DNA of 64,000 bases from Apoderus coryli. Taxonomy: Eukaryota > Arthropoda > Insecta > Coleoptera > Attelabidae. Where the stretch lies: assembly GCA_911728435.2 (NCBI GenBank), contig OU452204.1, positions 20,496,430-20,560,429 on the forward strand, given 5' to 3'. How positions within the stretch are numbered: position 1 is the first letter of the stretch; every line of letters starts with the position of its first letter. Below the pieces are notes generated by a model that did not search any database, had not been told where the DNA came from, and worked only from the letters and a program-made list of their open reading frames with translations. Of this stretch, positions 22,901 to 34,900 are shown piece after piece. Position numbers and translations under genes: made by a program.

Positions 22901-25900
22901 TATCCCGGTTGAACACCATGATGAATGATTTGACAAAAGTCCCTTCAAGGTCTGGCATGCATCATCATGAAGAAGACATTGAATAGCTTTAGTATATAAC
23001 AAGCTTTCCTATCTACCTGGATCGTTTTAATGCCAGTATTGTTCGTACTTCTCCAATTCAACACCCATACTTGATCCAAATGAGGCACGTAAGTCAACTC
23101 CACTGGATATTTATCCGTTGACACCACATCCACTACCACCATTTGCACTTTAGATATAATTAACACTCTGTCTCTTTTCGGTTGTGAAGCATATACGTAG
23201 CGATTGGCGACATTTATAGCTCGACCCCATTCACATTTAACTCCTCGTTCACCACAAACAAATTCCTAAAATCGCACCATAGAAAAAAATTATTATCCTT
23301 TGACATTGAATGAAAAACAGACTAGAGAGAATTTTCCCAACAATAATTACGTACCTGTGTGCCGGGAATAACGTCCGTGCTCTGAATTTTATGATACAAT
23401 CGGCATGTCGTCGGCTCATATATCGAAATGCCCCAATCGTGCAAAGCGAAAAACCGACGTTCTTCATTTGGCGCACCTAAAAACGTTTTTATTTTGTTTT
23501 TATAGTCAGTGTCAGTCAGTTGAGAGTTTTCAACTTCTTTTTGTTTTTCATTTAGTATGTTTCCTGTCTGGGAAATGGAACAAAAGCAGTTTGAAAAGAA
23601 ACAAAAAAAAAACATAGGAAATAAAGAATTGGCCCGAGGAAATTGGATAATGTCAGTTAAGAGATTTAAAACTACGTGTATTAGGTATTGGGCATTGTGA
23701 TCGTGTAAATTCTCTTGTGTAACTTTGTTTCACTATAATACGACATTGTTATTGGGGTTTTGATTGAAGTTGATTCTAAAAGTAGGAGTCGTGGACTCTT
23801 GACAGGGCACAGCGAAATACTGTCAAAGATTCATCACTAATTTGACCAAGATATAATATAGAAATATCAAGATTTTTCCCCTTCCACACAGCTTTGGATT
23901 GCATGAGGGTTTTCTGTCAAAAATGACGTTTACATGGCTACAAAAGAAAAACTGTCAAAAGAATAGTATATTGTGCAACGAACATGAAATGACACATATT
24001 TCCTACGAGTATGATCGTTGGTTTGGTGATTTTTCATGCCCGACGATTTTTCATGCCCGACGCTACTTTTGTCATTACCAGGAAATTTACCCGTGCACAA
24101 TTTATTGTGCACGGGTAAATGAAAAACAACATTACAATGTACTACATTTTCAAATCATGGTTAAACATATAATAAAGGCATTTAAAGACAGTCGTAGAAA
24201 AAAAATGTTTTTGACTTTTGATGGGTAGCTAAGATGGATTTTAAAATATTTATTGACACAATGAAATTGGATAACAACTAGATGTGGATTAAAGGAGCAC
24301 AGTAGAATTCATGTTCAATTTGTTGTATGCGGCTTATACTGTTTGGTAAAAATAGACAATTACAGGGTTGCTTGGAGACTGCCTCCTGAGCATAAAACCA
24401 AAAAATCCCAATCGAACAACATTTTTTTAGAGCAAAATGGCTTTCATTACAGTTATAAAGGATCGAAAGCTGAACAACTGTGTCTCATACATTTAGTTTG
24501 CAACTCTAATACTTAACGAGTAACGGCATCAAATGGCGATCATTCTGCTGGCGACAGGGGTGGTTTTGTAAACAATTTTTGCAACAAAAAGAATCCAATT
24601 AAAAGTATGATGACATCGATTCGTACGACGTCGAAGACGACATTCATTTACCTGGGCATTTCAGGAAACGAGGACGATTATTCATATATTCATATAGTTT
24701 ATTACGATAATTTCTTTGTGAACATGTTTACAAGATCTGCCCTGCGATCTTCGAAATTTTATTATAGTTCTCTTCCTGATAATTAATTTGAGCCTAGTTA
24801 GAAGGCCTGACACCCTCTGTTATCATACATGGCCTGATATTTTGTTTGAAACGACCCCCGTATCCCGTTTTTTATTAGAGCTGCAAAAAAAAAGGCAAAT
24901 TTATTTAGCCCAATATCCTCTAAAACTTTTATTAACGTCATTTTGTTGTAAAAATTTTACAAAACCTTCCCTGCCGCCAGTACAATTCGTAATTGAGTTA
25001 AAAAAAAAAGTTGTTCAGCTTTGCGTACCAGGGATTTGGGTGTTTTGTTTTATACTCAGGAGGCAGTCCCCAAGGAACCCTGAAAATATCATCCTGTATG
25101 GAATTTTTTTCTGGGCAACCGACAACTTCCCTGGACTATGCTATCAATGATTTTAGACAAGCAGTTGTTGGTGAATCTTAGACTTAATCCTCAAGGCGTT
25201 AACCTCTGTTCCATTGAAAGCAATACTTAAGCAAACTGTGAATATATCGAAGCAGAACGTCCGTTTTTGTTATACTTTCAATTGTGGCATGAAATTATTG
25301 TATTCCTAGAAGAGCAAGATTTTTAAAGAGTGTCGCCAGGACATAAAGATGCGCCTTTTGAGGTTAACGGATAAAATGTCAAAATTCTGAAAGAGTAAAT
25401 TGACGAAATTATGCAGAGCCTCAACGGATTTTATTTCCTGTTTCATTGTCTTAAAATAATTATGAAAAAAACCGGGAACAGGAAAGGCGAGATAAAGTAA
25501 AGCCTATTAAATAAGAAAGATACAAGGTCAGGGTTTACTTACTTGGAGTAGGTTGCTCTTGTACGACAAGCGAACTAATGTCTCTTGTTAGTCCTCCTGC
25601 AAAAAAATGAGATGAAGTACAGTTGTATAGGTGGATATTTCATATCAAGAGTTTTACTATTTCAACATAGTCAAAATCAGAGCAATATGTGTTGCCATTT
25701 TAATTAATTTAGACACAATATCAAGCAATAGTCCGGTGCAAAGTCCACTGAATAATTCACCCACTAAAGGGAACGCAAAATCTAAAATTACAAAGTAAAA
25801 TCAAAAAAAAAATCAATCCAAACTTACGCCAAAGTGAAATAGACTGTAACGCTCGAGCCAAATTACTTCGAAACAACATTCCGAGATCCAAAACTGTTTC

Positions 25901-28900
25901 TTTTGTAACATTGCCATGTATATGGTGTATTCAAAGTTTAATATTATTTGGTTCTTTAGTGAAAACGAAACTAAGAAACATTTACATCTATAAAAGTATT
26001 GTTTAAAATACATCTAAATGTTAACAACTTATTAGTAGTTATTCTGCTTCGATCAAGCATAAATATACAGGGTGATTCCCCTGTGTTAAAAAATAAATAT
26101 GGTTGTAAACTACAATATTGAGAGTTGACTTCAAAATTCACACACTGTATATTACCCTTTCAACAAAACAAGTATTAAAAATCACGTCAACAAGACCGTT
26201 CGTTCTATCACTGTCAGAATAGAATCGGTTGTAAACATTTGCCTGCAAACACTCAATTAAAACGGGATCAAAACTCGCGAGTGCACAAGCTAAATACAAT
26301 ACAGTGAGAACTAAAAGTCACGCATGAATTTTGGTTTAAAGTTGCCCCTTTTTTGTAGTATGAAATTAGGAAGTAAATTGGCTGTTAAACGATGACATGT
26401 AAAAAATTGAGTTGTCATCCTTTGACGTTTTGTAAAAACTTGTGAAATTTTAAACGTGGAACGCTACAATCTTGAAAAAACAATTTTATTTGTGAAAATT
26501 TACTATCAAAATGGTGAAAATTTTACTGTGTCACTTCGAGCAGTACAATAGACCTAAACAATACGCTCGTAGTGGCCGTAGTAATGCTGTACAACAAAGT
26601 GTTGAGAATGATCCTGAAACCTCAACTTGTCGCCGTTCGCAACAATTGGGCGTCACCAGAGGCACTTTGAGCAACATTTTGCATAAAGATCTTCGCATCA
26701 TCTTCACGCTTATAAAGTTCAACTCATTCAGGAATTAAAGCCGGCCGATAATTTTCGCGTCGAACGTTTCTGAAATGGCTGTCTGAAAAACTAAACGAAA
26801 ACAACGCATATTCCAACAAAATTATCTTTATAATGATGAGGCCCTTTTTCAATTAGGCGGTTATGTAAACAAACAAAATTGTCGCATATGGGGCTCACAA
26901 ATAGCCCTCGAAAAACCATCACATCCAAAGAAACTGACCGGTTTGTGGCTAGGCGGCATCATTGGCTCCTATTTTCTCAAAAATAGCAAGAAAACGCCAT
27001 CATCGTGAATTCTCTGCGCTACCAAACTATGATAACCGATTTTTTGTTGCCACAAGTGGCTAATGTTGACCTTTGGTTTATACACTCGATATCATTATAC
27101 CACATACCTATACTAGTGGCTTGGCACATGTATGCACCAGTATCAGCAAAATCAATGTCTTTGACTTTTAGAGACGTGCCATTTCCTACCAACTGATATT
27201 TCCGTGGATTTTCCATTTTCAATGGTTCATCGTTTTTCAACCATTCAACCTGAAAGAAGTTATTAGAGATACATTTCTGATGGCAACAACCAGACGAGTT
27301 TATGAAGTTTTAAAATAGACAAATAAAAGCATAAAAAAGATTAATCATAGATGTAGAAAATAAAACGTGTCAGAGTTTGAAGCTAGAACTATGTTCTAAA
27401 TACACTTCCAAAGTTTGAAATAAAGAAGTTGTTTCTCGAAAGAAATAAAAATTAATCAGTCGGTATTAGAATTTGTGAATTATCATTAACGAAACAATTG
27501 TTTTCCAACCCCAAAACTCACCTTTGGAAATGGTTCACCAGCTACGTGACAATACATTGTAGCATCTTCACCTGGACGCTTAGATTGAATCCTTGGTGTC
27601 ACATGAACTTCTGGTACAGCTTAAAATAAACAGCATCATCGCTTTGTATTAGACATTTCGACATATTATTAGAACAATACTTCTCAATAAATTCTGCGTC
27701 AAATTAACGCTAGCTAACGGTTCCTGATCTTCCAGTCAGTTTCCTCACAGCAACTTTGCGTCAGTTACAGTTTACCTGCGTTCACCTCAACGTTCAACCG
27801 CACGCAGGATTCGTCCAGAAGTATTGTTTCTCTAAGTTTAGATGCGAGTGGACATTAAATACTTGTTTTCCTATGTATCTTAGGATGAATAACTTATGAG
27901 AATGTAAATTAAACTATATTCATATCATCCATAAAATATAGATCCTCAGTCAAGGATCTAGGAGTTTATCTGGACACTTCCTTGAATGCTGTTGATCGAT
28001 GACATCAGATATTCGCCTTCCAAGTCGCTTACAATGTTGAGACTCATAAAGCGCTGCTCTACAGATTTCAACAATGTGAACACTATCAAAATTCTGTTCA
28101 TGATACTCGTCAGACCTCACTTGGAATATGCTTCGACGGTTTGGGCCCCGTCATACGATTGCTTTCAAGAAAAGCAGCCCAGGTCGATAGAGTTCAACAC
28201 CGTACCTTAGGTACGTTCACTTGAAGCTCAGTCGTGTGCGACCTATTGATTTTGTGATTGATTATGGGGCTTTGATGGATCAGCTGGGGCTAACGACGTT
28301 AAGTGATCGGGATATCGTCTTCTTATCTGTTGGCAAGTATTAATTTCCATGTGCCGTCAGAAATAATAGAGCCTCTCCACTTTTCCACGAGGGATTTCAC
28401 CGTGCGCATTACGGACGACATAATTTTTGTTGAAACTAAAGACATCGTTATATTTTGGACACCTTAATTGATTCTATATATTTTGATGATGTCAGTTTGA
28501 ATTAAAAATATTCATCAATCTACGTGTCAGACTTTTCATTTATAAAAGTTCTTAAGGTCTAATTAAAATCCTGAACAATTTTATCCCTAGAGCGAACCGA
28601 CTGGCAAATTCTCACTCTCCTCTGGACATCGACTTCTATGCGCCTATTGGTGAGTTTTTTGACGCTGCGAATCGTGGTGGCGGTTTGATGTGATTGGCCG
28701 ATGGCTGTTCTGTTGTTGTTCGGTGGATATCCGGGTGTCTTTGCGGTCCTTGCATGGGTCTACAGGCCGTGTAGTGCATTAAAAAAAATCCTTTACAAAA
28801 CATTTAGGCACTGAAGAGATGTACAAGCCTAAAATGTTTTCAATTATACAGGGTAGTTCACAAACGCGCAGCAGACCAAACTTGCTTTTTCTTAATTCGA

Positions 28901-31900
28901 CACCCTGTATATTTTAACAAAAATGAATGACGCTCTAAAAGACAAGAACAATGACATAACTTTTATTTATTCTTTTTTCAATAATGTTTTATAAAAATCC
29001 TTTAGGCTCATGAGAGTTGAAAGAATTTTGAAAATCTGAATAGTTTGCCACAGTAGACCGTCGCGTCTAGGTGACTCACCCTGTAGATGTAGTGAGGGAT
29101 CTTTAAGCTCTGGATGTTCTTGAATGTTGATAAATGTTGTATACGCGTGTGCCACCTGCTACAAATGGCATAAGGCTTACAGTGGTTAAAGAACCAAAAA
29201 AAATTAGCATCGCCATTTCGAAGAACCTTTATTCAAAAAAAAATCAATAATATACAGGGGGTTCCGTATGAAAATCACCTGCAATTACATTTATCTAAGA
29301 TCGACAGTATAATTTTCTGTATACCCAATTAAAAATACTGATAAAATCACTTACTGTGAACCGTAAGAACATGCGTCTGGACAACATCTTTGTTTCTCTG
29401 TGCATGACAGGTGTAATTTCCTGCATGTTGAAGTTGAATTCTTGTTAGGTACAGACTGCCATCGCTAAAGACCCTGTGGCGAAAGAGAAAAAAAAATAAA
29501 AGAGCATAATACTTATATCATATCAAAGGAAATCAAAGAGAAGTTCTTAAATCGATCGTGGAAAATATGAAGGAAAACCGTTGTAGTAAACCATTTTTAT
29601 TCCTTTGAAGTGGATATTAGATCAATTTATTGCGTCAAATATATGCGGTATGAGAAGTTGCACTGTCGTCCGGGTAGAAACTTAGATTTATTGTGTGTGA
29701 TAAAAAATAATAAAGCAATAAATATCTTCAAGCAACATACCTGACGTCTTCCTCCTCTAAAGTCGCCAAATTTAATCGGTTGCGACTCCAAACTATCGGT
29801 GGTACCGGTGATCCAGTTACATCACACTTAATTTCGACATTATCGCCGACTCGTGCTGTTAAGTGATTGATTTCCAATGCTTTATCTAAAGAAACAACAG
29901 AGACGCCTATAAAAGAAAAGTTAGAATCAAACGGTTTTCAAACAAAACGAAAAAAATCAAAATATACAACAAATTGTTACAGTACGGAATATTTTGAATT
30001 ACTTAGTTCGCAAACGATAGTTTCCAGATTATGGTTCTACCCTGTATGTGGAGGACTAATATACAGGGTGTTGTAAAAGAAAAATTATGAAAAATCCGTG
30101 TTTTTGGATTCCGATTTAGGCTAGCACTGTAGGTTTGGTTCTTATCAAAACTGTTGATGCCTTTCTGACTGAACCATTTTCATATTTTTTCGAAGCACTT
30201 AACAGTATTTTATTTTTAAATGGACCAACAACAAATTGTCCGTTTTTTGACGTAACAGAAATGTATACAGAGTCGCGACCCTACCTCCAATCCTCGGAAG
30301 GCCTTCACTTGGATGGATTTAGAAAAGATACAAGAACAATATATCCAAAGATTTTAATTTTAATTTTTTACGAAGCCGCAAAGTATCATAGAAGGTAAGT
30401 AAGTAAACAGGCTATGCAGGACTTTAGAAAAGCGACCCAACCTTCAATCCTCGGAAGGCATTCAGGAAAGATGCAGGAACAAAATTATCGGTAAAAAAAA
30501 AATTCGTGTTTGGGAAGAGGTAAGTATAATTATTGATCTCTTCCCCTAGTAAAAAATTCATGATGCAATAATTTATATAGCACTGCAATTGTAAGTAGTT
30601 GACTCTTATTAAAAAGATCCCTAGATCCCTGCAGCTGGCCCTATAAGGAATGTTAAAAATCCACCTGATTGCGCCCCTCTGAATAAGATAACTGATAACC
30701 CGGTCGTCTACATGAGTTAGCCAGTTCAGCTCGGAATCGACGAACACCCACAACAATTTGGGCGATCCCGATGAAGACAATCGAGCATGATTAAAAGTTA
30801 TATTGGAGTTGAAGGGTTTTATATTTATTAAAATTCAAGACTAGTGTTTAATTGTAGTTTATAATCATCCTTAAACTTAAAGAGGAGACCGTTAAAGAAG
30901 GTGTCCAACAAGCAATACATTCCAACCTTTCGAAAGTTAACCTTGAATCCGAAGATATTGACAATCAATGGGAATCCCTCAAAACCTGTATTCTTTCCCC
31001 CTGCCAAGAGTTACTAGCACCTTCGAAAAAGATAAATAAAGAATGGATTACTCAGGAAATTTTATTTCTGATGGACCAAAGAAGGAAATACAAGAACAAC
31101 GAAACAAAATATAGGGAAACCCAGAAAAAGATAAGAACAAAAATAAGGGTAGCAAAAGAACATTTCTATGAAGAAAAATGCAAGGAAATAGAAGAGCTAC
31201 AACGCAGATTTGACTTGTATAACCTATACAGGGTGGTCCAACGAAAAGTTTGCACCTAGCTTTTCTCTTTTTTTTGTAGTCGAATGCGAAAATGCTCGGA
31301 CACGTCGATTTTGCTTTTGAGGGGGACACATTTTAAACATATTTTTCGATCTGCGCCTTTAACCCCCTAGCGGGGGTGAGTAACAACCCTAAAATTTTAA
31401 ATGGAAAGAGGGGTCTAATGACATATCATTTGAAAGGACACAAAATTGTCTTTCTAATGATACCCTATTTGTCGAATTTTACTAAAACAGTTAATACGAA
31501 AACGACTTTAAAGACATTAAGCCGATAATTTTGGTATTAATGAGAAATACAAATAAGTTTTAATTATTACGACTGAAAACAACTACAATCATTTCTAAAT
31601 TATTTACTTTGAAGAAAAACGGGATTTCAAAAACACTATCTTATTTATCAGAACTAAATTCCTCACTAATCGTTTGCGTTTTTTGTTGAAATAAAAACTG
31701 CAGATACGTGTAGGAAAAGAATTTACACCGTTTATTTTAGTCTTTTCATTGATTCAGTTTGGTTGCTTCTCAAGTTATTTTACTTTTACCGTACAAAATG
31801 ATTTATTCCATTCTAGAACGAGTTGAAATTGTTAAACTTTATTTTCAAAATAATAGTAGTGCTAGACTTACGGCTCGCTTATTTAATGAGAGACATCCCG

Positions 31901-34900
31901 ATAAAAATGTGAATGATGTGTACGTTGGCAAGTTAGTTAAAAAGTTTGTAGATACCGGATCTGTCTGTAATGTAAAACACCAGCCGCAGAAACCGATCAG
32001 AAATGAAGCTGTGGAAGTCGCTGTTTTAGGGCATGTTGAAATGGATCATAGTCAAAGTACCCGTCAACTAGCTGAAGCCTCAGGTGTCTCCCGTTCGTCC
32101 ATAATAAATGAGGATGATCCTGATAGAAGGCTGCAATTTTGTGAAGCAATGAGCCAGCGTTTAATTGAAGATCCGCAATTATTATTTAACATTTGTTTTT
32201 CCGACGAATGCACATTTTATTTGAATGGAGCTGTAAATAGGCACAATTGCCGTTACTGGGATGACAGTAACCCACATTTATTCCGTGAGGTTCATACCCA
32301 GTATCCTCAAAAAATAAACGTCTGGTGTGGCATATTAGGAAATCATATTATAGGACCACTTTTTATTCCTGGAAATTTAACTGGTGAAGTGTACCTAAAC
32401 ATGCTTGAAGACACAATTGATCCTTTAATAACACAAATAATAGAAGATGACCAAAATCATACTGCTGATCGGCTTTATTTCCAGCAAGATGGAGCACCTC
32501 CGCACTATGTGGCTCCTGTAAGACAGTTCTTAGATGACCGGTTCCCTGGACGGTGGATTGGAAGGAGGGGCCCAATTGAATGGCCTGCCAGGTCACCGGA
32601 TTTATCGCCTTTAGACTTTTTTCTTTGGGGGCACTTAAAAAATAAATGTTTTGCCACGAAGCCCGAGTCCATAGAAGATCTTCGCCAACGCATTACAGAA
32701 GAGTGCAGAAACATAACACCTGATATGCTACAAAATGTTAGAAATAGATTTGAACAAAATCTGTATTATTGTATGGAATCAAATGGGTCACATTTTCAAC
32801 ATTTGTTAATGTAACGTTTTAATAAATCAATTTAACAGCTTGTTTACTTTTTTTACAAAGCAATGTTAAAACTAACAAACATTGGAATGTACTAACGATT
32901 GCAGGTGTTTTCACTCGCAATAATTAAAACTTATTTGTATTTCTCATTAATACCAAAATTATCGGCTTAATGTCTTTAAAGTCGTTTTCGTATTAACTGT
33001 TTTAGTAAAATTCGACAAATAGGGTATCATTAGAAAGACAATTTTGTGTCCTTTCAAATGATATGTCATTAGACCCCTCTTTCCATTTAAAATTTTAGGG
33101 TTGTTACTCACCCCCGCTAGGGGGTTAAAGGCGCAGATCGAAAAATATGTTTAAAATGTGTCCCCCTCAAAAGCAAAATCGACGTGTCCGAGCATTTTCG
33201 CATTCGACTACAAAAAAAAGAGAAAAGCTAGGTGCAAACTTTTCGTTGGACCACCCTGTATAAGAAGATAAAAGAATTGGCAGGTCTCAGAAAAGGAAAG
33301 ATTACTACAATCCTCTTAGATAAAAATGGGAAAACACTATCAAACACAGAAGACAAACTGAAGAGATGGCAGGAATATATAAAAGACCTATTCGACGATG
33401 TGAGATATATCACATCCGTAGCTAGGGTAGGACTGGAAGACACAGGACTCGAAATCACGAAAGACGAAGTCACCCACACACTAAACAACATGAGCAACGG
33501 TAAATCTCCTGGTTCCGACGGACGACATTCTTAAGATCATAAGTGATCAAGATTTGGATGTCGTGGTGAGACTCTTGAACCGCGTCTATGAGTCTCGAAA
33601 TCTACCAAAGGAATGGCTCTCATCAGTCTTCATATGTTTACCGAAAAAATCGGGTGCAAAAGAGTGCAGTGACCACCGTACCATAAGCCTCATGTCCCAC
33701 ACTTTGAAACTACTGTTAAAAATTATACTCAACCGCATCCACCAGAAACTCAATCTGGATATAAGTGACAGTCAGTTTGGCTTTCGCAAAGGATTGGGTA
33801 CAAGAGAAGCACTATACGCATTCAACGTAATAGTGCAGCGATGCCTAGATGTTAATCAGGACGTATATGCCTGCTTCATCGACTATAATAAGGCGTTTGA
33901 CAGGGTCCGCCACGACCAGTTGATGGAAATATTACAATGTAAAAACCTAGACCACCAAGACCTGCAAATCATCTCAAATCTCTATTACAACCAAAATGCC
34001 ATCGTCAAAGTAGATCAACAAAATTCATGGTGCCAGAATTTTGTTGATCTATAATAAATTTCAATAAAGAGAGGTGTACGTCAAGGTTGTGTTCTGTCAT
34101 CTATTTTGTTTAATGCCTACTCTGAGGAGATTCTAAAAAGGGCAATGGAAAATGACAGTGTAGGAATAAAAGTAAATGGAGTGCCTATAGTTGTTCTAAG
34201 ATACGCTGATGATACCGTAATTTTAACGGAAAACCTGGAAGATCTACAAAGAATCATGGACAAACTTGGTTGATTAGCGAAGAATACGGCCTTACACTCA
34301 ACGTAAACAAAACAAAGTTCATGAAAATAACAAATAAGGGCCAGACTAACAACGAACAGATAATCGTCAAAGGTGAACCCATCGAACAGGTAGAGAAGTA
34401 TACTTATCTTGGAACAACAGTTACTTGTAATAACGACTACACGAAAGAAATAAAAGCACGCATAGAAATAGCAAGGTCCAATTTCAATAGCATGAAAGGA
34501 GTTTTGTGCAATAGAGGTCTAAGCCTAAAACTGAGACTGAGACTAGTTAGATGTTATGTTTTTGCCACTCTGCTTTATGGCGTCGAGGCATGGACGCAGA
34601 AATAACCAAAAGACTAGAAGCTTTTGAAATGTGGGTGTACAGAAGAGTACTGAAGGTGTCATGGGTCGATCGGATAACTAATTTTGAAATACTTGAACGA
34701 CTAAACATAGAAAGAGAGTTATTAATAACAATTAAAAGCAGAAAACTTCAGTATCTCGCCCATGTGACTCGTGGACCAAGATACGCCTTACTTCACTTGA
34801 TAATGCAGGGAAGGATCCAAGGTACAAGAAGCGTGGGTAGAAGAAAAATATCCTGGTTGAGAAACTTGAGAGAGTGGTTTGGATGTTCCTCGATAAAGCT

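Noticed and set aside
28849..28912. 64-bp piece between ACAGGGT and ACCCTGT ends
   Set aside because: The inverted match is only about 8 bp and could be chance or two decayed mariner ends.
30060..30080. Isolated ATACAGGGTGTT strings (also near 26068 and 29257)
   Set aside because: Resemble mariner-type ends, but no partner end or interior could be assigned.
32363..32714. Minus-strand frames within the DD41D transposase
   Set aside because: Shadows of the plus-strand transposase gene.
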